Below are positions 54,711-63,140 of a stretch of DNA of 64,000 nt, in pieces. The notes under the pieces are model-generated. The model made no database searches. It was not told the DNA's origin and saw nothing but the letters and a program-made list of their open reading frames with translations. Every line of letters begins with the position of its first letter. The stretch's first letter is position 1. This DNA is from Vibrio celticus (lineage in GTDB: Bacteria > Pseudomonadota > Gammaproteobacteria > Enterobacterales > Vibrionaceae): NCBI RefSeq assembly GCF_024347335.1, contig NZ_AP025463.1, positions 3,534,001 to 3,598,000 of the forward strand, given 5' to 3'. A program made the position numbers and the translations under genes.

Positions 54711-56232
54711 CTACACAGCTTGAGCCGTGAGTTGCTTCAACAATCGATCCATCGCTCGATAGCCAAGCGCTTCCGATAGATGTTTCTTTTCGATCTGCTC
54801 GTTACCGTCAAGGTCGGCAATGGTTCGTGCCACCTTAATGATTCGATGATAAGCACGAATCGATAAACCCAAGCGATGTAGTGCTGTCTCAAGAAACTCT
54901 GCATCTTCGCGTCGCAGTGGGCAATACCTTTCAATTTCTCGACTGCCGAGTAAAGCATTCGATTTATGGTTGCGAGATAACATGGTTTGACGAGCCTGTT
55001 TGACCCTTTGCTTTACCACTTGGGTGGTTTCACCTCGATCACCGCCTTCAGCCAACATCCCTTTGGGAAGTAGTGGGATCTCCAATGACATATCAAAGCG
55101 ATCAAGCAATGGCCCAGACAATCGATTGAGGTAACGCAGGATGATCTGTGGGTTGGCGCGCGCTTGATTACCTTCGTAATAACCCGTTGGACTTGGGTTA
55201 AGTGCACCGACCAATTGAAAACGCGCAGGAAAACGAGTCTTGCCCGCAGCACGGGAGATAATGATCTCGCCCGACTCTAGTGGCTCTCGTAATGAATCAA
55301 GCACCTTGCGCTCAAACTCTCATCTCATCTAAGAACAATAAGCCGTTATGCGCTAAAGAGATCTCTCCGGGGCGAGGCACCGAACCACCACCCACTAAGG
55401 CTGCCATCGAGCTTGAATGATGAGGCGACCGAAAAGGTCGTTGCTTCCAGTTGTATTGATTGATCTCTTGTTGCGTTAACGAGGCCACCGACGCGGTTTC
55501 CATCGCCTCGTCATCACTCATTTCAGGCAGCAAGTCACGCAGTCGAGAAGCGAGCATGGTCTTGCCGGTTCCGGGCGGGCCAAGAAACAATAAGTTATGG
55601 TTGCCAGCTGCGGCTATTTCCAACGCTCGCTTGCCTTGTTGTTGACCAATGATGTCCTGCAAGTCGCGAAGCTCTGAAACATTAGCCTGATGATGTTCCG
55701 TTCTATATAGGCCAAGCTGAGCCTGTCCACACATGTCAGCGCAAACCTCCAACAAGGTTTGTGCAGATTTATGCGCTCCCTTACCCACCAGCGCAGCCTG
55801 ATCACCGTTATGGTGCGGGACAACTAAACATCGTTCAACGCTATCGGCGGCTAACGTCGCTGGCAACACACCCTTTACTGAGCGTAATTCTCCTGACAAC
55901 GCCAACTCACCGATGAATTCATGCTGAGCTATTTTTGATGTCGGTAGCTGATCCGATGCCACTAAAATCCCAAGCGCGATTGGCAGGTCAAAACGGCCGC
56001 CCTCTTTGGGTAAATCTGCAGGAGCAAGGTTGACCGTGATTCTTTTGGATGGAAACTCAAAGCGGGAATTGATGATCGCGCTTCTCACTCGATCTTTAGA
56101 CTCCTTGACCGTTGTTTCAGGTAGACCCACCAGCGTAAAACCAGGCATTCCGTTGCTTATATGCACCTCAACGGTCACTTCTGGCGCCTCTACACCCACA
56201 CTAGCTCGACTATGAATTATCGCGAGTCCCAT
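54711..56232 (-). pseudogene. comM: comM (YifB-type AAA+ helicase) with a 2-nt frameshift
   Basis: ComM is a hexameric branch-migration helicase that extends recombination of incoming DNA in natural transformation. The gene starts at 56232 (MGLAIIHSRASVGVEAPEV) and reads normally through the Lon-like N-terminal domain and Walker A GPPGTGKTM near residue 220 to Walker B LLFLDE. There the family continues with Leu/Met-Pro-Glu-Phe-Glu-Arg, but only 4 bases (ATGA, 55320-55323) separate the two Glu codons instead of 6. The first frame stops at 55312. The rest (EFERKVLDSLREPLESGE to the end at 54711) is intact in the other frame. All else looks undecayed, so the lesion is recent, or a sequence error. 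Confidence 0.88.
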
Positions 56233-56281
56233 AACTTTCCTTTGTCTTTGATTTAAAAGTATTCGCTCTGGATATTCGTTG

Positions 56282-56314
56282 CTCACCAAAGCTATAAGGT
56301 TGTTATATAGCTTG
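56282..56314. repeat. inverted repeat between comM and ilvL
   Basis: CACCAAAGCTATA pairs with TATATAGCTTGGTG across a 6-7 base loop, with one bulged A. It lies about 50-80 bp before comM and upstream of the ilv promoter. No T run on either strand; operator or RNA structure, unknown. Confidence 0.5.
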
Positions 56315-56355
56315 GTGGAATGGTGTTTTAATGTGAAAAAAGAATGACATTTTCC

Positions 56356-56384
56356 TTGTCATGCGGCAGATTTGTGTGATAACA
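56356..56384 (+). promoter_or_regulatory. candidate promoter of ilvLGMEDA
   Basis: TTGTCA at 56356-56361, then a 16-17 bp spacer and a GATAAC/ATAACA -10-like box at about 56378-56384, some 50 bp before the leader peptide. Confidence 0.45.
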
Positions 56385-56435
56385 CTAGAGATGTAGACAT
56401 TTACTGAAGACAATAAACGAGAAAACTCGAATATT

Positions 56436-56525
56436 ATGATTTTTAACGCTCGCATTTACGCACTGATTAACCTGATTATCGTAGTCATTATTAAGACTGC
56501 GCGGGGGCGAGTGGGAAGAAAGTAA
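56436..56525 (+). CDS. ilvL: ilv operon leader peptide
   Basis: A 29-codon frame immediately upstream of a terminator hairpin. The peptide is packed with the regulated amino acids: Ile at 2, 7, 11, 14, 15, 18, 19; Leu at 10 and 13; Val at 16, 17 and 26 (run ALINLIIVVIIK). Ribosome stalling at Ile, Val or Leu codons when charged tRNA is scarce should prevent the 56537-56574 terminator and allow ilvGMEDA expression. The sequence differs from E. coli ilvL but the design is the same. Confidence 0.9.
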   Translation: MIFNARIYALINLIIVVIIKTARGRVGRK

Positions 56526-56536
56526 CCACGAATTAG

Positions 56537-56574
56537 AAAAAACCCCCGCACTGACAAGTCCGGGGGTTTTTTCT
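56537..56574 (+). terminator. ilv operon attenuator
   Basis: Stem AAAAAACCCCCG / CGGGGGTTTTTT with an ~11-base loop, just after the ilvL stop. An upstream GC-rich segment (GCGCGGGGGCGAG, 56498-56511) can pair with the C5 arm and act as antiterminator. Confidence 0.92.
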
Positions 56575-56704
56575 AATTTAAACATTCGATTTTTATATTT
56601 TTGAGCATTTTCGGCTTTGCCGATTTACAGGAAGAATGGGAGCACAAGATGTGCAGAGACAAAGGAAACAGTTACCAAAATAAAGGTAATACGGGAGAAT
56701 TCCG

Positions 56705-58351
56705 ATGAAAGGCGCAGAACTAGTCGTATCCGCACTCAAGCAACAAGGAATTGAGACCGTATTTGGTTACCCAGGTGGTGCCATCATGCCAATCTACGAT
56801 GCACTCTATGACGGCGGGGTTGAACATATCCTATGTCGCCATGAGCAAGGCGCTGCTATGGCCGCGATCGGCATGGCTCGAGCAACACAAGATGTCGCTG
56901 TTTGTATGGCAACGTCTGGCCCAGGTGCTACCAACCTAGTCACTGGCCTTGCTGATGCCTTTATGGACTCTATCCCAATGGTTGCCATCACTGGTCAAGT
57001 TGCGAGTTCCCACATTGGTACCGATGCATTCCAAGAAATGGATGTGATTGGTATGTCTCTGTCATGTACCAAACACAGCTACCTAGTGACTGATATTGAA
57101 GATCTAGCTCCAACGCTCGCTGAAGCGTTTGTGGTAGCTAAGTCTGGCCGTCCTGGCCCGGTTATCGTCGATATCGCTAAAGATGTTCAACTAGCAGAAG
57201 CACCTGTTAACACTCTTCCTGAATTTACTCCACCCGCAATTCCTGTTGCGACAACTGATGCCATTGAACAGGCACAGTACTTTTTGTCTCAAGCAACCCG
57301 TCCTGTTTTATACGTAGGTGGTGGTGTTCAACTTGCTAAAGCAACCGATGCGGTTCGTGAGTTTTTACGCCTTAACCCAATGCCAGCCGTAAGCACACTG
57401 AAAGGCTTGGGGACTATCGAACGTGACGACCCACACTACCTTGGTATGCTGGGTATGCACGGCACCAAAGCTGCTAACCTTGTAGTTCAAGAAAGTGACC
57501 TACTGATTGTTGTTGGTGCTCGTTTTGATGACCGAGTAACAGGCAAACTCGATACCTTTGCGCCGCATGCTAAGGTTATCCATATCGATATCGATGCCGC
57601 TGAGTTCAGCAAACTGCGTCTTGCCAATGCGCCAATTCGCGGTGACATCAACAAGATCATGCCTCAGCTAGAGCTAAGCCAAGACATCTCCTCTTGGGTT
57701 CATCACTCTGAAGGTCTTCGTAGCTCATTCAAATGGCGTTACGACCACCCTGGCGATCTTATCTTTGCTCCACTGTTGTTGAAGCAACTATCAGACATGA
57801 TGCCAGCAAGCTCTATGGTTTCGACTGATGTGGGCCAACACCAAATGTGGGCAGCTCAGCACATTCAGCCGCGCGATCCACAGAACTTCATTACCTCTGC
57901 CGGTTTAGGCACTATGGGCTTTGGCTTGCCAGCTGCAATGGGTGCATCGGTTGGGCGTCCTGATGACCAATCTATACTTATCTCTGGTGACGGCTCGTTC
58001 ATGATGAACATTCAAGAGCTTGGCACATTGAAGCGTCGTCAGATCCCAGTGAAGATGGTACTGCTTAATAACTCTCGTTTGGGCATGGTTCGCCAATGGC
58101 AATCGCTGTTCTTTGATGGCCGCCACAGTGAAACTATCTTAGATGACAACCCTGATTTCGTGATGCTCGCGAAAGCGTTCGATATCCCGGGTAAAACCAT
58201 CACTCGTAAAGAAGAAGTAGAACCAGCATTGAAAGAAATGCTAGAGAGCAAAACCGCTTACCTACTTCATGTTCTTATCGATGAAGAAGAAAACGTATGG
58301 CCACTAGTACCGCCAGGTGCTTCAAACAGTGAGATGTTGGAGAACACATAA
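56705..58351 (+). CDS. ilvG: acetolactate synthase II large subunit
   Basis: ThDP-dependent catalytic subunit making acetolactate and acetohydroxybutyrate, the first common step of Ile/Val synthesis. 548 residues. N-terminal GYPGGAIMPIYDAL (about 21-34) and the catalytic Glu in HEQGAAMAAIGMAR (about 46) are present. The middle FAD-binding-like region includes GMLGMHGTKAAN, and the C-terminal ThDP motif GDGSFMMNIQELGTL is near 428. Full length and unbroken (in E. coli K-12 ilvG is frameshifted). It is the first enzyme gene after the attenuator. Its stop and the ilvM ATG are 1 bp apart. Confidence 0.97.
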   Translation: MKGAELVVSALKQQGIETVFGYPGGAIMPIYDALYDGGVEHILCRHEQGAAMAAIGMARATQDVAVCMATSGPGATNLVTGLADAFMDSIPMVAITGQVASSHIGTDAFQEMDVIGMSLSCTKHSYLVTDIEDLAPTLAEAFVVAKSGRPGPVIVDIAKDVQLAEAPVNTLPEFTPPAIPVATTDAIEQAQYFLSQATRPVLYVGGGVQLAKATDAVREFLRLNPMPAVSTLKGLGTIERDDPHYLGMLGMHGTKAANLVVQESDLLIVVGARFDDRVTGKLDTFAPHAKVIHIDIDAAEFSKLRLANAPIRGDINKIMPQLELSQDISSWVHHSEGLRSSFKWRYDHPGDLIFAPLLLKQLSDMMPASSMVSTDVGQHQMWAAQHIQPRDPQNFITSAGLGTMGFGLPAAMGASVGRPDDQSILISGDGSFMMNIQELGTLKRRQIPVKMVLLNNSRLGMVRQWQSLFFDGRHSETILDDNPDFVMLAKAFDIPGKTITRKEEVEPALKEMLESKTAYLLHVLIDEEENVWPLVPPGASNSEMLENT

Positions 58352-58352
58352 C

Positions 58353-58637
58353 ATGAAAAGATACCTATTAGACATCAAAGCCGATGATAAGCCTGTACTA
58401 CTAGAGCGTGTTCTTCGTGTTATCCGCCACCGTGGCTTCATTGTTAAGCAAGTTGCGGGCACTCAAAACCACGAAAGCAAAGTGGCGAGTGTTGAGATCA
58501 TCGTAGACAGTGACCGTCCGATCTCTTTCTTGGTAAACCAAATCGAAAAGCTGTGGGATGTGCGTACCGTTGACGTTATTTCTATCAGCCGTAATGAACT
58601 GCCAAACAACAACTTACAACAAAAGATAAACGCATAA
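58353..58637 (+). CDS. ilvM: acetolactate synthase II small (regulatory) subunit
   Basis: A 94-residue ACT-domain subunit that pairs with and activates IlvG. Start at 58353 (MKRYLLDIKADDKPVLLERV), one base after the ilvG stop, implying coupled translation. The ACT fold is visible as beta-alpha-beta segments with RVIRHRGFIVKQV at about 23-35. The frame extending back to 58317 overlaps ilvG and is not used. A short basic tail (NNNLQQKINA) follows. The family is the least conserved of the operon. Confidence 0.92.
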   Translation: MKRYLLDIKADDKPVLLERVLRVIRHRGFIVKQVAGTQNHESKVASVEIIVDSDRPISFLVNQIEKLWDVRTVDVISISRNELPNNNLQQKINA

Positions 58638-58649
58638 GGAACCGCAAAC

Positions 58650-59618
58650 ATGACAGCTAAAACAGCAAACTATATTTGGTTTAACGGTGAGATGGTTCCT
58701 TGGGCAGAGGCGAACGTTCACGTCCTGACTCACGCAATGCACTACGGTACTTCTGTGTTTGAAGGTGTTCGTTGTTACAACACACCAAAGGGGCCGGTTA
58801 TCTTCCGTCACCCTGAACATGCTAAGCGCCTAAAAGACTCAGCAAAAATCTACCGCTTCCCTATTCCTTACACTGAGGAAGAAATTATGGAAGCGACTCG
58901 CGAAACGCTACGCCAAAATAAGCTAGAGTCAGCGTACATCCGCCCTCTAGGTTTCGTAGGTAACGTTGGTTTGGGTGTCTGCCCGCCAGAAAACACTGAG
59001 ATGGAGCTAATCATCGCTGCTTTCCCTTGGGGTTCTTACCTAGGCGAAGAAGCGCTAGAAAACGGCGTTGATGCAATGATTTCTAGCTGGAACCGTGCAG
59101 CTCCAAACACGATCCCAACCGCAGCAAAAGCCGGTGGTAACTACCTATCTTCACTACTGGTTGGTGGCGAAGCTCGCCGTCATGGTTACGATGAAGGTAT
59201 CGCTCTTAGTGTTGATGGCTACCTTTCTGAAGGTGCTGGCGAAAACATTTTTGTAGTACGTAATGACGTGCTATCAACGCCACCAGCGACCAGCGCAATT
59301 CTACCGGGTATCACTCGTGATTCGATCATGACACTAGCAAAAGACATGGGTTATGAGATCCGTGAAGAGAACATTGCTCGTGAAGCACTATACCTTGCTG
59401 ACGAAGTCTTCATGACAGGCACAGCAGCGGAAATCGTTCCGGTTCGCAGTGTAGACAAAATTACAGTAGGTGAAGGCAAACGCGGTCCTATCACTGAAAA
59501 AGTTCAAGCGGCTTACTTTGGTCTCTTCAATGGAACCACTGAAGATAAGTGGGGCTGGTTAGACTATGTGTACCCAGCAGGCCAAGCTTCAGAAAACCAA
59601 ACGCAAACAACTAAGTAA
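58650..59618 (+). CDS. ilvE: branched-chain amino acid aminotransferase
   Basis: PLP class IV aminotransferase for the last step of Ile, Val and Leu synthesis. 322 residues, slightly longer than E. coli (309) through its C-terminal tail (ASENQTQTTK). The start MTAKTANYIWFNGEMVPW has AAGGAA upstream. Seen: HAMHYGTSVFEGVRCY (about 28-43), the PLP lysine in AAKAGGNYLSSLL (about 158-170), SEGAGENIFVVRN (about 192) and the FMTGTAAEIVPVRSVD block near 250. Twelve bp after ilvM. Confidence 0.97.
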   Translation: MTAKTANYIWFNGEMVPWAEANVHVLTHAMHYGTSVFEGVRCYNTPKGPVIFRHPEHAKRLKDSAKIYRFPIPYTEEEIMEATRETLRQNKLESAYIRPLGFVGNVGLGVCPPENTEMELIIAAFPWGSYLGEEALENGVDAMISSWNRAAPNTIPTAAKAGGNYLSSLLVGGEARRHGYDEGIALSVDGYLSEGAGENIFVVRNDVLSTPPATSAILPGITRDSIMTLAKDMGYEIREENIAREALYLADEVFMTGTAAEIVPVRSVDKITVGEGKRGPITEKVQAAYFGLFNGTTEDKWGWLDYVYPAGQASENQTQTTK

Positions 59619-59651
59619 GCAACAGCCAAATATTTTATAAGGATTTAAGCA

Positions 59652-61493
59652 ATGCCAATCTATCGTTCAGCAACGACTACCCACGGACGCAACATGGCTG
59701 GTGCGCGCGCTTTATGGCGTGCAACTGGCGTTAAAGATGATGACTTCGGTAAGCCAATCATCGCAGTTGTAAACTCGTTCACTCAATTCGTTCCAGGCCA
59801 CGTTCACCTTAAAGACATGGGTCAATTGGTTGCGGGTGAAATCGAGAAAGCGGGTGGTATCGCTAAAGAATTCAACACCATCGCGGTTGATGATGGTATC
59901 GCAATGGGCCACGGCGGCATGCTGTACTCACTGCCATCACGTGAGCTTATCGCGGATTCAGTAGAGTACATGGTCAATGCACACTGTGCGGATGCAATGG
60001 TGTGTATCTCTAACTGTGACAAAATCACTCCGGGAATGATGATGGCTGCAATGCGCCTAAACATCCCAGTGATCTTTGTATCTGGCGGCCCTATGGAAGC
60101 AGGTAAAACCAAGCTTTCCGATCAAATCATCAAGCTAGACCTTGTTGACGCGATGATTCAGGGTGCCGATCCAACCATTTCTGATGAGCAAAGTGAGCAA
60201 GTAGAGCGTTCTGCATGTCCAACATGTGGTTCATGTTCAGGTATGTTCACGGCTAACTCAATGAACTGTCTAACTGAAGCACTTGGCCTATCTCAACCAG
60301 GTAACGGCTCTATGCTAGCAACGCACGCTGACCGTGAAGAGCTATTCATCAATGCAGGTAAGCGCATCGTTGACCTCACTAAGCGTTACTACGAGCAAGA
60401 CGACGAATCAGCACTGCCACGCAACATTGCTAACCGCGCAGCCTTTGATAATGCAATGGCGTTAGATATCGCGATGGGCGGTTCAAGTAACACAGTACTT
60501 CACCTTTTAGCGGCAGCTCAAGAAGGTGAGATTGATTTTGATATGGGTGATATCGACGAGATGTCTCGCCGCGTTCCACACCTATGTAAGGTTGCGCCTT
60601 CAACACCTAAATACCACATGGAAGACGTTCACCGCGCTGGTGGTGTAATGGCTATCCTAGGTGAGCTTGATCGTGCAGGTCTATTGAACAACCAAACTCG
60701 CACCGTGCTTGGTCTAAGCATGCAAGAGCAGCTAGCTCAATACGACATCATGCAGACAGAAGACGAAGCCGTGCTTAAGTTCTTCCGCGCTGGTCCTGCT
60801 GGTATCCGTACTACCAAAGCTTTCTCACAAGATTGTCGTTGGGATCGCCTTGATGATGACCGCGTCGATGGTTGTATTCGTACCAAAGAGAACGCATTCA
60901 GCCAAGAAGGTGGTCTAGCGGTACTTTCAGGTAACATCGCGGTTGATGGTTGTATCGTTAAGACCGCGGGTGTTGATGAAGAAAACCTTAAATTCCAAGG
61001 CCCTGCAATCGTATTCGAAAGCCAAGATACGGCAGTAGACGGCATCTTAGCTGGTAAAGTAAAAGCAGGCGAAGTGGTTGTTATTCGTTACGAAGGCCCT
61101 AAAGGTGGTCCGGGCATGCAAGAAATGCTGTACCCAACTACCTACCTAAAATCTATGGGTCTAGGTAAGTCTTGTGCTCTTCTAACTGACGGACGTTTCT
61201 CTGGCGGTACATCGGGTCTATCTATCGGTCACGCTTCTCCAGAAGCAGCAAGTGGCGGTGTGATTGGTCTAGTGAACACGGGCGATATTATCACTATCGA
61301 CATCCCTAGCCGCTCAATCACACTTGATGTGCCTGAAGCAGAGCTTGAAGCACGTCGAGTTAAACAAGATGCACTAGGCTGGAAACCAGAAAACCGTCAG
61401 CGTGAAGTGTCTTTCGCACTGAAAGCTTACGCAAGCATGGCGACCAGTGCCGACAAAGGCGCAGTACGTGATAAGTCTAAGCTTGAGGGCTAA
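59652..61493 (+). CDS. ilvD: dihydroxy-acid dehydratase
   Basis: Iron-sulfur dehydratase that converts dihydroxy acids to 2-keto acids, the step after IlvC. 613 residues (E. coli 616). Cluster and Mg-binding signatures are CISNCDKITPGMMMA (about 118-132) and SACPTCGSCSGMFTANSMNC (about 190-209). The GRFSGGTSGLSIGHASPEAA block is near 515. The start has AAGGAT upstream. It lies 33 bp after ilvE and 2 bp before ilvA, so ilvD and ilvA are coupled. Confidence 0.98.
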   Translation: MPIYRSATTTHGRNMAGARALWRATGVKDDDFGKPIIAVVNSFTQFVPGHVHLKDMGQLVAGEIEKAGGIAKEFNTIAVDDGIAMGHGGMLYSLPSRELIADSVEYMVNAHCADAMVCISNCDKITPGMMMAAMRLNIPVIFVSGGPMEAGKTKLSDQIIKLDLVDAMIQGADPTISDEQSEQVERSACPTCGSCSGMFTANSMNCLTEALGLSQPGNGSMLATHADREELFINAGKRIVDLTKRYYEQDDESALPRNIANRAAFDNAMALDIAMGGSSNTVLHLLAAAQEGEIDFDMGDIDEMSRRVPHLCKVAPSTPKYHMEDVHRAGGVMAILGELDRAGLLNNQTRTVLGLSMQEQLAQYDIMQTEDEAVLKFFRAGPAGIRTTKAFSQDCRWDRLDDDRVDGCIRTKENAFSQEGGLAVLSGNIAVDGCIVKTAGVDEENLKFQGPAIVFESQDTAVDGILAGKVKAGEVVVIRYEGPKGGPGMQEMLYPTTYLKSMGLGKSCALLTDGRFSGGTSGLSIGHASPEAASGGVIGLVNTGDIITIDIPSRSITLDVPEAELEARRVKQDALGWKPENRQREVSFALKAYASMATSADKGAVRDKSKLEG

Positions 61494-61495
61494 CT

Positions 61496-63040
61496 ATGAG
61501 TGATGACACCTCCAGTCCCCAGAAACAAACTGGCGCAGATTATCTGCGTCAGATCCTGAGAGCGCCGGTTTACGAAGCGGCAATCGTGACACCTCTGCAG
61601 GATATGCCACGTTTAAGCGCGCGCATTGGTAATCAGGTTCAGCTTAAGCGAGAAGACCGTCAACCGGTGCATTCGTTCAAGCTACGCGGCGCCTACAACA
61701 TGGTATCAAGCCTTTCTGAACAACAGAAAGCCGCAGGTGTGATTGCAGCATCAGCAGGAAACCACGCACAAGGTATGGCGCTATCTGGATCTAAGCTGGG
61801 TATTCAAACCACGATCGTGATGCCAAAAACGACGCCAGATATCAAGGTTGATGCGGTACGCGGATTTGGTGGCAAAGTGGTTCTGCACGGCAGCAACTTT
61901 GATGAAGCAAAAGCGGAAGCGGAACGCCTATCAGCTGAACATGGCTTCACCTTTGTTCCTCCTTTCGATCACCCACTGGTAATTGCAGGACAAGGCACGA
62001 TGGGTATGGAAATGCTGCAGCAAAACGGTCACATGGATTATATCTTTGTGCCGGTTGGTGGTGGTGGCTTAGCTGCGGGTGTTGCTGTGCTAGTAAAACA
62101 GCTGATGCCAGAGATTAAAGTCATTGCAGTAGAACCAGAAGATTCGTCTTGCTTAAAAGCGGCCCTCGATGCCGGTGAACCTGTGGTACTGGATCAGGTC
62201 AGCATGTTTGCTGATGGTGTTGCGGTTAAACGCATTGGCGAAGAAACCTTCCGTCTTTGCCAACAGTACATTGACGGTCACATTGCAGTCTCTAGTGATG
62301 AGATCTGCTCTGCGGTGAAAGATATCTTTGAAGACACTCGTGCGATTGCTGAACCTTCAGGAGCGCTTGCTCTGGCTGGCTTGAAGAAGTTTGCTGAGCA
62401 GAACCAACTGCAAGGTAAGCAATTGGCAACGGTACTGTCTGGTGCTAACACCAACTTCCACGGTCTGCGTTATGTCTCTGAACGTTGTGAGCTGGGTGAG
62501 AAGCGAGAAGGTCTACTTGCGGTGACGATTCCAGAGCGACAAGGAGCATTCCTAGAGTTCTGTAATATCATTGGTGGCCGAGCGGTGACGGAGTTTAACT
62601 ACCGCCACAACGACGAAAGCCTCGCGAATATCTTCGTTGGTGTACGTCTACAAGGTGGGCAAGAAGAACTCGAACACATCATCAATGACCTACGTGAGGG
62701 CGGCTACCCAGTTGTCGATCTCTCTGATGACGAGATGGCAAAACTGCACATTCGCTACATGATTGGCGGTAAACCATCGAAACCACTGAAAGAGCGTCTA
62801 TACAGCTTTGAGTTCCCAGAATACCCAGGTGCATTGATTAAATTCCTTGATACCTTAGGTACCCACTGGAATATCAGCCTGTTCAATTATCGTAACCACG
62901 GTGCCGACTACGGTCGTGTATTGTGTGGCTTTGAGCTTGATGATGATGATTTGGCTCAGTTCTCGACACATCTACGAGAGCTTGGCTATCAGTGTAAAGA
63001 TGAAACCGATAACCCTTCCTACAAGTTCTTCTTGTCTTAA
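61496..63040 (+). CDS. ilvA: threonine deaminase, biosynthetic
   Basis: PLP enzyme that commits threonine to isoleucine by making 2-ketobutyrate, feedback-inhibited by Ile. 514 residues (E. coli 514). The catalytic N-terminal domain has the PLP lysine in SFKLRGAYNM (about 59-68), SAGNHAQGMA near 87 and the glycine loop VPVGGGGLAAGVA near 185. The C-terminal ~170 residues hold two ACT-like regulatory subdomains (RQGAFLEFCNIIGG and YPGALIKFLDTLG), so allosteric control is expected. Last gene of ilvGMEDA, followed by a terminator. Confidence 0.98.
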   Translation: MSDDTSSPQKQTGADYLRQILRAPVYEAAIVTPLQDMPRLSARIGNQVQLKREDRQPVHSFKLRGAYNMVSSLSEQQKAAGVIAASAGNHAQGMALSGSKLGIQTTIVMPKTTPDIKVDAVRGFGGKVVLHGSNFDEAKAEAERLSAEHGFTFVPPFDHPLVIAGQGTMGMEMLQQNGHMDYIFVPVGGGGLAAGVAVLVKQLMPEIKVIAVEPEDSSCLKAALDAGEPVVLDQVSMFADGVAVKRIGEETFRLCQQYIDGHIAVSSDEICSAVKDIFEDTRAIAEPSGALALAGLKKFAEQNQLQGKQLATVLSGANTNFHGLRYVSERCELGEKREGLLAVTIPERQGAFLEFCNIIGGRAVTEFNYRHNDESLANIFVGVRLQGGQEELEHIINDLREGGYPVVDLSDDEMAKLHIRYMIGGKPSKPLKERLYSFEFPEYPGALIKFLDTLGTHWNISLFNYRNHGADYGRVLCGFELDDDDLAQFSTHLRELGYQCKDETDNPSYKFFLS

Positions 63041-63057
63041 GAGTTAACGACCGAATC

Positions 63058-63088
63058 AAAAAAGAGCGAGTATTTACTCGCTCTTTTT
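63058..63088. terminator. bidirectional terminator after ilvA
   Basis: Stem AAAAAGAGCGAGTA / TACTCGCTCTTTTT with T-rich ends on both strands, between ilvA and the convergent LysR gene. Confidence 0.92.
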
Positions 63089-63140
63089 ATTGGTGCTGAT
63101 TCAGCTCAAGCTTGAAAAGGATCTTCTTATAAAGAGATCA

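Noticed and set aside
54711..55304. Separate 197-codon gene encoding the C-terminal half of ComM
   Set aside because: The family continues across the frameshift; an independent gene would begin mid-AAA+ domain without a ribosome site.
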